Below are positions 41,733-56,349 of a stretch of 64,000 bases of DNA, one piece after another. The notes under the pieces are model-generated. The model was not told where the DNA came from, ran no database searches, and saw only the letters and a program-made list of their open reading frames with translations. Positions within the stretch are counted from its first letter, which is position 1. Each line of letters opens with the position of its first letter. Both the position numbers and the translations under genes were made by a program. This stretch comes from Anaeromyces robustus (lineage: Eukaryota > Neocallimastigomycota > Neocallimastigomycetes > Neocallimastigales > Neocallimastigaceae): the NCBI GenBank assembly GCA_002104895.1, contig MCFG01000003.1:260001-324000 (forward strand), given 5' to 3'.

Positions 41733-44700
41733 TTAATAACTTCTTTTTAATGATCCATATTTATTATATCCTTTTGATGATTTTCTATTATCATTTTCAT
41801 GATCAAAACCATTAAATTGATTAAATGGATTAGATTCATTCTTACTATTATAACCACCATATTGTTCCATAAAATCATCATTATATTTCTGTTTACCCAT
41901 ATTATTATTTGTCATATTAATTCTAAAGAGAGGTGTATAATCTTTTATATTACTAATTGGTTGATTATAACCACTCTTTTTATTATTCTTCTTTTTATCA
42001 TTTAAAAAGCTTTTAAAACTAGCTTCATAATCTTTATTATTAATATCTGCAAATACATCATCATTGACAAAACTATCTTCAGGAGATGATTTAAGGTAAG
42101 GGGTAGTACAAATTTTATTGGATGGTTGTAATTTTATTTTAATCGTATCATTACCTTTTATCATTTTATCAAAATCTGATACTTTCATTTTACTATTATC
42201 ATTATCAAAATTAATAGAGGAAGAGCTTCTACTCTTTTTATGATTTGAAAAGAAATTAAATATATTTTTACGACTATTTTTATTATTATCTTCATTACGC
42301 ATATTACGTGATTGATCACTATTTACTCTATTATGTCCTTTTTGGAAATCAAATGGATAATTGGTATCAGAATTTCTTCTTTTATAATCATAAGAACCAT
42401 TTCTATTATGAGATGGTAATCTTGATATTGTAGAGAATTTTGGATATGTGGGATTACTATTTTGATATATTCTTCTATTTGATCTAGTAAAATCAATATC
42501 TTCTTCTAAAGGTTTATTAAGAATATCTTCTAATATTTTAAGTCCTGAGAAATCTTGAGAAAATTTCTTAAGATCATGAATTTCATTAAGTATTTCAGTA
42601 TTTTTACTTTCACCTACTGTAGTAGATTGACGTTTACTTCTTGAATCATTTATTTTACTATTATTAATTCTATTAATACTATCATCATTATCAATACTAC
42701 CAAAAGGTTTATTTATAAATGAATTACTATTATTAAAGGTTGATGATATTTTTTGAACACTTTTATCCATATATTTATTATTAGAAGTATTCTTTTCATC
42801 AATATAGGATTTATTCATACTATTATTATTATTATTATAATCATTTTGTATATAAGATGTTGAAAATTTATTATTAATAACATTAGTATTTATAGCTAAT
42901 GGACTACCATTATGACTAGTATTAGTAGCTTTACTAAGTGGACTTCCTCTATTATTATTAATTATAATTTGACTATTCTTTGGAAGAGGACTTTCAGATA
43001 AAGATTTATTTCTTTTATGACAACAACTATTACTTTTCTTATGTCTAGAGGATGAACGACGCTTTTCATGATCATGTTCACGACCACGACCACGACTACG
43101 TTCACGACCACGACTATGATCACGATCACCACGATCACCACGATCACCACGATCTCTACCTCTACTTTCACTTTTACGACGTTCATAATAAATTTTATCT
43201 TTACTTTCACTTCTACGATGTTCATAATTACTTCTATCCCTATTACTATCCTTACGTTCATATTCTCTTTCTCTATCATCTTTAGATTCATTTTTAGTTC
43301 TTGATAATGAACGGTATCTACTTTCTCCATCAACATTATTTGAAGGTGATGAATTATGTTCTCTACCTCTTTGTCTTGATCTTGATCTTGATCTTGATGA
43401 ACGTTTATTTTCATCACGAGATCTTGAAAGAGAACGATAACGACTTTCACCTTTATCACCTCTTTCATTTCTTTCACTTTTTCTTGAAAGAGAACGATAT
43501 CTTCTTTCTTCTCTTTCATCTAATGCATTTAAATCTAAATTATTTGATTTTAAAAGAGTTCTATATTCTACATATTCACTTACAGTTGGTGATATTAAAT
43601 CTTGATTATATATAAAATCATCCTTATCTTTATCTTTATCATTATCATAATCAATAGGATCAAAATTATTTCTTATATCGTATCCAACAACTCGTGGTAT
43701 AGGGAGATCTTGTACACTATAAAATTCTTTTTTAGGTAACGTATAGGAAAATTTTTCATCTTTTACTGGACTAAGAATCATACTTCTTGGAAGAGTATTA
43801 CTACGATTTCTTTTTTCGACTTTATTATTACTACCATTATTACTATTATTACGTACATCTCGTATTTCAATTCTTCTTGGAAGTGATAAACTACGATTTT
43901 TAGAATGATCATCCAGACTATTACTTTTATTATTATTATTTTTATAAAATGGAAAATCTTCAAGTTCTTGATTAGATGTAGACATTTTTCTACTTCCAAC
44001 ACTTGCACTATTACTTCTATTTCTTGTCATATTACCAATACTACTACTTCTTTTCCTAGTTAAATTTATTGAATTTCTAGCCTTTTTTAAAGAAACTCTT
44101 TTCTTTGGTCCACTTTTACTTCCTGTTGATGATAAACTTTCAGATGAAGAATTTGAATGTTTGAAAAGTACACTTCTTGACATATCTACTTTATTATTTG
44201 AAGGTTTACCAGGTATTACAATAGGTGATTCTTCGGGACTGAATACTAATTCACTAACAATATATTTATTATTATTAAAAATATTGTCATCTGTTGTATT
44301 TTTTGAATTATTATTATTATTATATTCATTATCTTCTTTCTTTTTATAATCCTTTTCATAATCAAATTCAAAACTATCCCTTGAAGCACGAATTAATTTT
44401 TTTGCATAATCTTTTGAATTTAAAATACTTAAAGTGACACTTTCATCCATAATATCATCATCTTTATCTTTATTTATATCTTTTCTAACTCTATATGTAT
44501 CATCATTATTATTATAATTTGGATAAGATCTTTGAGTGGTATTAGATGATGAAGAAGATGCATTAGATGGTGTTTGTCCTAATGCAAAATAAGAATGATA
44601 TGAACTAGAATATGTATTATCAATTTTATTTGAAAATGATTTCATAGATATAGGTTTAGCAAAAGAGTATTCATGTGAATTTTCAATACTATTATTTCTA

Positions 44701-44789
44701 GTATGGATAGTAATATTTACTGGTACTTTACTAGAAATTCTTTTAGGATATTTCTGTTTACTTTTTTCTTGAAAATCTTTACCTAACAT
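41733..44789 (-). CDS. Ser/Arg/Asn-rich low-complexity protein, unknown function
   Basis: This is a single open frame of 1018 residues from ATG 44789 (MLGKDFQEKS); there is no ATG further upstream in frame. I recognise no globular domain, signal peptide or membrane segment. It is very rich in Ser, Asn, Arg and Lys. A central block (about residues 425-620) carries three copies of RYRSLSR (near 433, 455 and 497), RSRSRSRQRGRE, and a run of Gly-Asp-Arg repeats followed by SRGRERSRGRGRE, all in the style of SR/RS splicing-type proteins. Many RxxS and RRxS sites (such as RRNS, RKSES, KKSRSSSS) suggest phosphorylation by basophilic kinases. A short ordered-looking stretch (SYTLPKKEFYSVQDLPIPRV) lies near 355. 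The acidic and Asn-rich C-terminus ends YGSLKRSY. An unseen upstream exon is possible. An RNA-granule, splicing or cytoskeletal regulator would all fit; none is shown. Confidence 0.8.
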   Translation of the reverse strand: MLGKDFQEKSKQKYPKRISSKVPVNITIHTRNNSIENSHEYSFAKPISMKSFSNKIDNTYSSSYHSYFALGQTPSNASSSSSNTTQRSYPNYNNNDDTYRVRKDINKDKDDDIMDESVTLSILNSKDYAKKLIRASRDSFEFDYEKDYKKKEDNEYNNNNNSKNTTDDNIFNNNKYIVSELVFSPEESPIVIPGKPSNNKVDMSRSVLFKHSNSSSESLSSTGSKSGPKKRVSLKKARNSINLTRKRSSSIGNMTRNRSNSASVGSRKMSTSNQELEDFPFYKNNNNKSNSLDDHSKNRSLSLPRRIEIRDVRNNSNNGSNNKVEKRNRSNTLPRSMILSPVKDEKFSYTLPKKEFYSVQDLPIPRVVGYDIRNNFDPIDYDNDKDKDKDDFIYNQDLISPTVSEYVEYRTLLKSNNLDLNALDEREERRYRSLSRKSERNERGDKGESRYRSLSRSRDENKRSSRSRSRSRQRGREHNSSPSNNVDGESRYRSLSRTKNESKDDREREYERKDSNRDRSNYEHRRSESKDKIYYERRKSESRGRDRGDRGDRGDRDHSRGRERSRGRGREHDHEKRRSSSRHKKSNSCCHKRNKSLSESPLPKNSQIIINNNRGSPLSKATNTSHNGSPLAINTNVINNKFSTSYIQNDYNNNNNSMNKSYIDEKNTSNNKYMDKSVQKISSTFNNSNSFINKPFGSIDNDDSINRINNSKINDSRSKRQSTTVGESKNTEILNEIHDLKKFSQDFSGLKILEDILNKPLEEDIDFTRSNRRIYQNSNPTYPKFSTISRLPSHNRNGSYDYKRRNSDTNYPFDFQKGHNRVNSDQSRNMRNEDNNKNSRKNIFNFFSNHKKSRSSSSINFDNDNSKMKVSDFDKMIKGNDTIKIKLQPSNKICTTPYLKSSPEDSFVNDDVFADINNKDYEASFKSFLNDKKKNNKKSGYNQPISNIKDYTPLFRINMTNNNMGKQKYNDDFMEQYGGYNSKNESNPFNQFNGFDHENDNRKSSKGYNKYGSLKRSY

Positions 44790-45474
44790 CTTAATTATTT
44801 TCAATTATTATTATTATTATTATTATTTGATTAAGTTAAAAAATGAAAAAATGTTTTTCGTTTTTGTGTATTTCTTTTTTTTTTATATATATATATTATT
44901 ATTATTAATTAAAAAAAAAAAGGTGCTAATAGCGTAAAGGGGAAAAAAGATATATTATTTAATAGTATTTTTAATGGATTGATTAAGAAATATTATATAA
45001 TATGATATTATCTGTCAATTATATATTATGATATTATATGATATATAACGATATGATATAATAAATATTGAATTATTTATTTATTTTTATTCCTTTTTTT
45101 TTTTTTTTATGTGTTGTTTTTTATTTAATTTGTTTATATTATTGTTGCTGTTTTATTGTTGCTGTTTTATTATTGCTTTTTTTTATATTTTTATAATATT
45201 ACAGCTATGTATTATTTTTTCTTTCTGTAATATATGAATATCTACTTAAAAAAAAAAAAGAATAAAATTTGTAAATTATTGATTGTTATTTTAATTATTT
45301 CATGCTATGAAAATTCATTAAAAATTAAGCATTTATTCTATAAGAATATTATTATTATTATTATATATTAATAATACTTTATTTTTTTTTTAAAAAAAAA
45401 CTGTTATATTATGTTGCTTTTTATTATTGCTTTTTTCTTTCCACGATTTTATTCTTTTATTATAACTTCATATT

Positions 45475-45527
45475 ATTTTATTTTATTTTATTTTATTTTA
45501 TTTTATTTTATTTTATTTTATTTTATT
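45475..45527. repeat. TTTTA pentanucleotide array
   Basis: About ten perfect copies. It is the reverse-complement unit of the AAAAT array at 40180-40320, so the Ser/Arg-rich gene lies between two oppositely oriented pentanucleotide arrays. Confidence 0.9.
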
Positions 45528-48113
45528 AATTTTTAAAATATTATTTTAAATAAAATGATTTTATATGAATATAATGAAATATTCTATTAAAAATGATTTT
45601 ATTCAAAAATTATTATGGTTTTTATTATATTATTATCTTAACTTTTATTTTTTTTTTTTAGTTATGAAAAATATATAATATTTTATTTTAAATGTAAATG
45701 TTTCTTTTTCTTTTTTATAAAAAATTGTTTTAATTGTTTTATTGTTTATGTAATTATTTTTATGTCAAAAAAAATTTTTTTATTGTTTGTTTGTTTGTTT
45801 TTCTTTAATTAAAACAAATATACATATGTAATATTATTTATTATATATATATATTTTATTATATTTTGAATATTTTTTTTTTGATATTTAATTTGTATAA
45901 TTTTGTTTTTGCTTTATTTTATTGTTTTTTGTTTTTATTTTTATTTTTATTAGTATATTATGTAATTATTTTTTAATGCATATTTATTACTGTTATTAAT
46001 ATTATTTTGATTATTAAAACTTTTTATTAGAAAAAGGAGTTTTCAAGCTAATAAGTTTTGAACTTTTTATATTATATTAAATTATAGTATTTGCTAAAAC
46101 AATAAAAACAATAGTTTTAATTATTTTCTTCAAAAATGTATTTAATAAGAAAAAGAAAAAACAAAGTAACTAAAAAAAAAACTGTAACTAGTTCGTTTAT
46201 TAAAATGGTTAAGATAGTTATTAAAAACTATTTTTTAAAAAAAAATAAAATAAGATAAAAAAAAAAAAAAACGTTTAATAAAGAGATTAAAAGTAGAAGG
46301 TATTTATGTATAAAAAATTAAAAAAAAATTACATAAAATTAAAATTATAAATTTTAAAAATTTTAAACTGTTTAAAACTTTATACTTTTTTAAAATATTA
46401 ATTCATTTTTTATAGCTTAATATATATTATTTTATTTTATTTTACTTTTTTGTTAAAGTAATATCTGAAAAAAAATAATTTCATTAAAATAAAAAATAAA
46501 ATAATCAATTATAAAAAATGAACAATATTTTTTTTTTTATATTTATAATTATTTTTTTTTTTTTAAAAAGAAAAAAAATTAAAATTTAAGGGAATATTAT
46601 TTATATTTATATAAATTTTAAAAATTAATATAAAGTTAATATATTAAAAAAAAAAGATAAAATTTTTTTTTTTTGGAAAAGATATAATTTATTAATAAAT
46701 AAGAATAAAACTATATATTGAAATATATAAATATATCTTAATAAATATAAAAGTTAAAAAAAAATTATACATAAATTATTATTAATTAGAGTTATTATTA
46801 AATAAAAATCAAAAAAAAAAAAAAAAAAAAAAAAGAAAGAAAGAAAGAAAGAAATTTTAATAAGAAATTATAAATAATATTTAAATTAATATATTAATCC
46901 TAATATAATATAATATATAATATATTTATCCTTATATATTATAATGTAAATAAATAAATGAAGTAATTAATATAATAGTAATATTAATATGTTTTACAAT
47001 AATATTTGATATATATAACCAATATATTAAATAAAATATAAAAGTAAAATTTAATTTAATTATATTAAAAAAAAAAAAATTACAATACAAAATTTAAATG
47101 TTATAAATTTAAATTTAATTGTATAAAATTTAATCCAAAAAAAAAAAAGTAAAAAATAAATAAATAAATTAATAAATAAATAAATATCAAATAAATATCA
47201 AATAAATAAATAAATAATAAATTAATATATATAAATGAAAAAAAAAAAAATAAAATAAAATAAATATATGAATAAATGTATTATCAATGAATAATAGAAA
47301 ATAAAGTTAATCAATGAAAGAATAAATAAATAAATAAATAGATATAAAATAAAGTTAATAAACTAATTAAAATAAATAAATGTATAATAAATAATAAATA
47401 GATATATGATAAACAATTATATAATGTAATATGTAATATATAACTATAATAATAATACTTAGACAAAAAAAAAAAGAATAGCTTGTGGTTGTTGGTTAAT
47501 CATTGTAGAGTAATAATATAAAATGTCATTTTTTATGATGAATAATAGTATTACTATAAGTAGTAAAAAAATATGACCGCAACCTTTTTTAATATAATTT
47601 TTTGAAAAAAAAATTATAAAGATAATATTATAAATAATAATAGAATAAAAAAATTTTTGAAATTCTTTTTTTGAAATATTTATTTATATTTAATATATAT
47701 TAAATATATGCATGAATATATTATATTATTTAATAATATATAATTTAATATATTACATAAATATGAACATATATATAATTAAACATACAATATTAAAAAA
47801 GGTAACAAAAAAATATATGATATAAAATATGTTACATATATATTAGATTTGAAATAAGAAATTGTTACAATACTAGATTATTTAATAATTCAATTTAATA
47901 TAATAAATATATTTAATATATTTATATTATTATTACAATATATATAATATATTATATTTTCCTTTATTCTTTCAAATTATATTAAACAATATATTAAATA
48001 ACGAAATAATATATTAAATATAAATAATTTTTTTCGGAAAGTTGAAAAAAAAAAGCTTATTTATTAGTGTTATAAATTTTTTTAAATTGTAATTGTTGTA
48101 TCACATTTAAAAA

Positions 48114-48131
48114 AAATGTTGTACAACATTT
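48114..48131. repeat. 18-bp perfect palindrome
   Basis: AAATGTTGTACAACATTT is an exact inverted repeat with no spacer and is not a TA dinucleotide tract. It could be a dimer-binding site or chance. Confidence 0.7.
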
Positions 48132-48721
48132 AATATAAATAAAATAATAAAACTTCAAATATAATAGAGTTTATTCTATTATATTAAATTAATTATTTAC
48201 AATATATTACATTTAAACTATTATTAATCAATAATAAAAATGTGTCTTTTTTTTTATATTAAATATAATTTAAAAGAAAACAAAATTGTTATTAAATTAA
48301 TATATAATATAAGGATTTTTGAATAATATATGTAAAAATATATTATTTAATTATAGTATATTCTATAATATAGAATAATATATTATAACTCATTTAAATA
48401 CCCATAAATTACCCATAATTTTATTTATTTATTTAAATATAATATAAAAAAATAATTTTACCGTATTTTTATAGCATGTTTTTTTATATTTAATTTTTAT
48501 TAATCCTACTATAAAAGGAAATTAAAAAAATTTTATATAATAAAATATATTATTTATTTATTTATTTATTTATTTTATTAGGCTTTTTACAAAAAAAAAC
48601 ATAAATAAAAGTCAATGAATAAATAAATAATAAATAAATAATATAATTAATTTATACATTTTATTATATCATCTATATAATAATACATATTTATAATATA
48701 TTTATAATATTATATAAAATG

Positions 48722-48752
<31 letters not shown>

Positions 48753-50043
48753 GGTATGACAAGAATTATTTTGAAAGTTTTCATGAAATTCAATAATGAA
48801 TTATTATCAATTAAAAATAATGAATAGTAAAAATAATTATAGCAATATATAATAATTATTAATATATGAATAATAAATTGTTAATAACATAAATATTTAT
48901 CAATGTGCCGCTAAATAATAATTTAAAAAGCAGAATTAAAAAGCTTTTTATATTTATATATTATATCTTTATCTTTATCTTTTTTTTAAAAAAAAAAAAA
49001 CGGCAAATTTTTTTATATTATTATTTTTCTTTATTATTTATTTTATTTATTTATTTATTTATTTTGAATAAGCCATAAAAAAATGAGGTACTTTTTTTTT
49101 TTTTTTAAAAAAAAAAAATATTTACAATACTAAATAATTCTGTATAAAATGTTAAAGGTTTTCATTTTAACATCAATATTTTTTTTATGGAATTTTTATT
49201 AAAAAATTCACAATTACTATTATTAGAAAACTGAAACATTATTTTAAATCAAAAATAAAAACAGTTTGCTCTATTGAATAGTCAACTAATTATATTATAA
49301 TATAATTATCAATAAAGTTTATTAATATATAATATATATTTGTATTAAATTTATTTTATTTATATCCACCCTTTTTTTTATTAAATATTTTATAATTAAT
49401 ATTTTACATTAATAAATAAATAAATAAATAAATAAATAATAAATAAATAAATTGAATATTTATATTTAATAATATTGGTTTTAGTAATATAATAATATTC
49501 ATTATACTAAGAGTATTTAGCTTTTAACATAATAATACTAAATTAATAATAATAATAGTATTTTTTTTATTGTCATTCATTTAACATCAAAATTATTTAT
49601 TATTATATAAATATTTCTTTTTTTTTAATATTTTAAAATAATCATTCTTATTTTCATTCTTTTTTTTTTTTTTTTTCACCTTTTTTTTATGTAAATATTT
49701 AGTACCCACATTCGATAGAATGATGATAAAAAAAAATTAAAATTAAAGAGTATTTAAGCCTAACCTTTATAACACTTAGGTTGAAGATAAAAATTTACAT
49801 AATTCACATGTATTTTTTTTTATATATATAATGTCTTATGTATGCGTGTGGAGGTTTTTTTTTTTCTTCCATTTTTATTTTAAATTGAATTTTTTTTTTC
49901 ATTTAATACTATTATATTCTAATATATTCATTATAATATAGAAATTTATTATTTTATATTATATATAATATATATATTACATTATAATATATATTAATAA
50001 TATATTAATTATAATAAGAGACTATATTTGTTTTTTAGTTGAT

Positions 50044-50074
<31 letters not shown>

Positions 50075-52247
50075 TATATTTATTTTATTATTTGATTAAA
50101 TTAATATTATTCATATTTTGTTATTTCATTATTTTTTATAAAAAATTTTTCTACAGAAATAAGAAATAAAAAAATGTTCATAAAATTAAAGGTTATAATC
50201 ATATTACGTAATCTATAATCAAAAAAGTTTATTTTATTATGTACAAATTGAATAGTCTATATAAGTATATATTTAAGTAATATAATAATAAAATAATAAA
50301 ACAATATTTAGGTTATAAAAATCTATGCATTTTTATAATTTCATTCTTATTTCATTATTTAATTATTAAATACATATTTGATGATCAATAATAATTAATA
50401 GTATATATTTAATTATTAAAAAATTATCATCATTATTTAATTATTATTATTATTATTAAATTAATCATCAAGTGTTATTATTAATTATTTGATTGTAACA
50501 AAAATTTTCTTTTCTTTTTTTGATTTATCTTAAAAAATGTTTTTTTTTTATTAAATATGATTAAAACATGAATACTTTTGTTAAGTATTATTATCATTAT
50601 TATTAATTAAAATTCACATTTTATTATTTAATTATTAAAATAATTATAATCTCCAATTTTTTTTTTACTTTTCAGTGAGTTTTTATTTTCTTTACTACAA
50701 ACAGTTATAATTAAAACAATTAAAAAAATAGTTAATTAAAGTTATGTTGTTACGTAAATGATTAAATATTAAAATAATGATAATATTATATTTTTAAGTT
50801 TTTTTTTTTTTCTATTTAAGATAAATCAGAAATTAAATATTAAAAAAAGAAAATCATTTTATTTAAAGATTAAAAAAAGAAAATAAATAAATGATAAATC
50901 AGTAAAAACAAATTAATATGTTTTTAATTTAAAAGTTGATCATTACAATCATTTTTATGTCTTTAATTTAAAAGTAAGTCATAACAATCATTTTATAATT
51001 TTTTAATTTAAAGAATATATCTTAATAAATTTATAATTTTTTATGATAAATGATATAAAAAAAAAATAAAAATAATAAATAAATAATAAATAAACAATCA
51101 TAAATCATCTATAACAATTATTAAATATTAAATATTAAATATTAAAAAAAAAAAAAAAAAACATGTTTAATAAATATTAAAATAAATAATAAATAATAAT
51201 TTAATTATTTAATAAACTAATTTTTAATTTATTTAAATTATTTTTTTTTTTTATTTTTTTATTTTATAATTATTTATTCATTTATTCATTTATTCATTTA
51301 TTATTTATTATTAATATTTTAACTTTTATGATGATGATAGTTAATAATAAGAAATTAATTTAATTATTATTTTAAAGTTTTTGATCTGCTTCTTAGTTTG
51401 ATTAAATTAATATATATTGTAGATTTGTTTTTTTTTTTTTTATTTTTTATTTATTTTTATTTATTTATTGATTGATTATTATTTTAATTTGTTTTTATTC
51501 AATTATAATGACGATTTTATTTATTATTTCTTATTATTATTGTGATTATAAAATAAATGAAAAAAAAGAATATAAATAATAATTAATAATAGTTAAAATT
51601 TATAATTTTATAATTGTATAAATAAAAAAAAAAATCTCGATTTTTATTTATTTATTTATTTATTAATATTAATGTTATTATATATTATTATATATTATTA
51701 TATATTATATATTTTTCATAAAAAAATATTTCTTTTTCAAACTATTAATGTAACATTAATTTTAATTTCTGTAATTAAAAAAAAAGTAACAAAAGAGTCA
51801 TACATTATTTATTATTTAAATCATTATTTATTATTTTTATTAAAAAGTTATTCATTTCTTTTTTAATAATTTAAATATTATTTTAATTGTTATTGTCATA
51901 TGTGACTTAAACATCTTTATTTTTTCTTTCTTTCTTTCAATTATCTTACTTTGAATTTAAATTTATTCTCCTATATTTTTTTTCTTTTCTTTTTTTTTTT
52001 TTTTTTTAGTTAATTTTAAGCCATTTTTTCTTAATGCATATTATAGAAAATTTTTATATAAAAAATTAATAATTACTTCTTATTTTCCTTTTTTTTATAT
52101 TATATAATGTTTTAATTTGTTTATTTTTTCTAACTAAATGGCTTTAATATTAAGTAATTTCAATTTCATTTTTTCATTTAATTACTTTTTTTTTTTTTTT
52201 TTCCTTCTAAGCCAAGTTTGGTTAGTTTTTTATTGAAGAAAAAGAAA

Positions 52248-52280
<33 letters not shown>

Positions 52281-55136
52281 TCAAAATTAATTAAATTATT
52301 TATTACAATTTATTTGTTTATTTAATCAATTAATTTTCATTCATTTACTAATTTATTTTTAATTAAGTATTTAATTTATTTACGAACTTTCCATTTAAAA
52401 TTGTGTAATCAAATTCTAATACTTTGTATATTATTAAAATTAAAATTAATTTATTTAATGTATATATTATATTCAATTATTATTTATATTCTATTATAAG
52501 TATTATATTATATTATATTATATTAAATTATAATTATATTATAAAAAATGTATTATGAATATTTTTTTTAAAAAAAAGAAGATAATTTATTATTAAAAGT
52601 TTAGAGTTAATATATATATAATGATTATTATTAATATTTAATAATAGTTTTATTTTTATATCTTTTATTAACATAACATAATAGGAATAATTTTAAATAA
52701 TAAAAATATAAAAGATATTTAATTAATTAATATTGTATTTATTTTAATTATTGTAATTCTCGGAAAAGTATTTACTGGTATAAATGTTTAGATTAAAAAG
52801 TTAATAATGAATTAATTTTTACATCATATAAATATTAAAGTATTTTTATAATTAATGTAAATCATAATTCATACGTTATACAGTATTTATTGATTCTATG
52901 CATGTCATGACTATTTAATATATTAAATACATTTTTTTTTGTTTCCTTTTCATTGCTTTTCAAAATATACCTTTGCTAAATGAAATTATATCATAGTGTT
53001 GAAGAATAATAATTTTATATATAGTAATATATATATTAAATAACTTTCATCATTACTATTATTTAACTTTTTTAATATATCAGTAAAAAAAAATTAACAA
53101 AATTAAAATTACTAAATAAGTAAATAATAATGTTTTATTAATATTATGTGATACATTAAAACTTGTAGCAAGATAATTCCACAACAAATAATATAATAAA
53201 TGTTCTAATGTATAAATAATTAAATATTATCGTATAATTTTGTAATTTTGTTACAATTAATATTCTGTTGCTATAACGTCAATATTTCCTTATAAATCTT
53301 TATTATTTTTGTGAATTATTTTATTTTGGTGACTACAAATTTCCTATAAATAGCTATATTAAATAATGAAACATAAAATAAAAAATACAGAATAGAGAAT
53401 AACATAAATATAAAATAAGATAAAATGAAAATAATAATAAAAATAAAAATAAAAAGAGTATGATTAGTTAAAAAAAGAAATAAATAAGTATAGATAAATG
53501 TCGTATTATTATTACTCATTAATATAAGTATTATTATTATATACATATTCTTTTTACTATTTATCTATTTATTTATTATATATTACTTTATTATTATTAA
53601 TTATATGTATAATAATAGTTTTAATATTTTTTATATATTAAATAATTTAGTAATTTTAATTAATATTTATAAGTAAATATTACAGAAAGAACAAAAAATT
53701 GAAAAATGAGTAATAAAAATAATAATAGTTAAAAAAATATGAATAATTATATTAAATGATAATAATGATTTTTATTTAACTAGAAAAAATATTATAATAT
53801 CAAGTTAATTATATCTAATAATTACATTATTATATTATAAAAATTATTAAAAATAATTATTCATTATAATTAATGTAAAAATAAATAGTTATTATATGGC
53901 CATTTTTAATTAAATTAAATAATTTTTAAATTTATTTTAGTGTAACTAATTTTATATAATATTTTAAATATTTATTGTTTTTCAGTAAAATTGGCAAGAC
54001 GAATAAATTAAAATTTAAATAAATAACATGAAAATAAAAAAACAAATGAAATAAAAAACATATTAAAAGTCACATATAAAAAATAAAAAAATAAAAAAAT
54101 AACTAAATAAGAATAAGAACTCATAATATTAAATAAATATTAAATAGTAAATAATTATTAAATAATTAAAATATTAATAAATATTATAGTAAATAATAAT
54201 TAAATAATTAAAATATTAATAAATATTATAGTAAATAATTTATTATTAAATAATTACATATTATATTAAATTATTAATAAACAATCAAAACGTTTATTAA
54301 TTAAAAATAATAAAAATATAATTTTTATTTATTATATATATATATATTTGTTTAATTTCAAAGGTTTTTATTGAATTTTTTACCTTTTTTTTTTTTTTTT
54401 TTTTTTTTTTTGTTTATAATAACTATTATAATTAAACTTTTATAGTTTATTCATTAATACCATTTATATCATATTAATAAAAAAAAATATATTCCACAAA
54501 GAAATATAAATACATATATTCACAATATATAATATGTATAAAGTTTCATAATTTAACTGTTTATTGATTATTTTCATTTGTGGTGGTAATATTTAATAAT
54601 TTTTATTTTACTTTTATTAATTATTTATTATTATAATTTATTGTTTAATTATTTATTGATTTATTTAATAATGGTTAATTAATTAATTTTAATTTAATTA
54701 TTCATTCAATCATTCATTCATTCATTTATTTATTTATTTATTTAAATTTAATATATATGGATAGAATAAAAAAAAAAAAAAAAGTATGAGTAATCGTTAT
54801 TTTTATTTTTTATAGTTTATTATTATGATTGAAATTAAATTATTAATTAAAAAAAAAATGCAACCACATTAAGTAATAATTAATAATATATAAAAACTAA
54901 TTTAAAAAATTTTAAACAAAAATATTTATTTATTTGGATATATTGAAATAAGATCGAATTTTTAGAAAAAGTTTATTTTTTTTTCTTTCTGGATAGTTTT
55001 AGTTATTCATTCTCTCTTTTTTTTTTCTTCTTTTTTATAAAAAAAATACTAATAATATTAATTAGAGTTTTTATATATAAATAATTAAAAAAAAAAAAGA
55101 AAATAAAGCATGGCAAAAACAAATAATATTATTATG

Positions 55137-55169
<33 letters not shown>

Positions 55170-56315
55170 TAATAATAAAACAATTAAATATATGTAAAAT
55201 ATATAATTTATAATTAATTGTTTTTAATCTCTATGCTGTAGAGAGTTTATTTTTAATATACGCTATACTGTTATGCCTTAAAAAGTATATTTTTAATAAT
55301 TGTTTTTAATGTTATGCTATAGTGAGTTATTAATTAATAAAATATATTTATTAAAATTATAAATAATTAAAAAAAAAAAAAAAATAAAGAAATTTAAAAA
55401 AAAAAAAAACAAAAAAAAAACTAATTATAGATTTAATAAATCAAAAAAAGGAAATAAATGAATAATCGAATGAAAAAAAAAATAAATAAATAAAAAATAA
55501 AGATAAAAGTATTATTAATTAAAAAAAAGTTAATTACTAATTATTAAATGAATTTTTTTTAATTATGTTACTAATATGGTAAACATTAAATAGATGGTAT
55601 ATTAAATATTAACATTAATTTATTGATTAATTAATAAGAAGAACCAATACAAATACTATAAGCTTTTGTTGAGTTTAAGTATTACTATTTAGTATTATAT
55701 ATTGATTATTCTAATCAATATATTCTATTTATTAATAATACTAAAAATAAGTAATATTAATTTATAAAATCAAATAATACAGAAATTCATTAAGATCATT
55801 ATTTATTGAAATCATTAGGATTAATCCTAGGCAAACATTTAAAAAAAAAAAATAAAAAAAAAAAAGAAAAGGAAAGAAATAAAATATTTTTACAATTACT
55901 CTATTAATATTAATTTTCTAATATTAATATTATTACATATTTAAATAAACATTTTAATAATATGAATAATATGCCTCATATTATTATAACTTTTTATAAT
56001 AAAAATTTATTTATTTATTTTAATAATTATTTTGTTTGGACTATCCAACTGAAAATGATTTATGTTTTATACTGACTTTAATAAAATAATATTGTTTTTT
56101 TATTAAATATTAATTTCTTTAATTCTAAATATAGAAATATCGAAATCAACATCATAATATACTCCCATTAATTTTTATTTGTGATATTATATTCATAAAA
56201 ATAAAACATGTATTCATTATAACAGAAATATTATTTTTTTTCTATTAACTTTTTATTTTTCATTATTATATATATATTAATTAAAAATAATCAATTCACT
56301 AAAAATAAAAGAAAA

Positions 56316-56349
<34 letters not shown>

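Noticed and set aside
43052-43615. Plus-strand frames rich in His/Asp/Tyr or Thr, opposite the Ser/Arg-rich gene
   Set aside because: They are shadows of the Arg/Asp/Gly repeat on the other strand.
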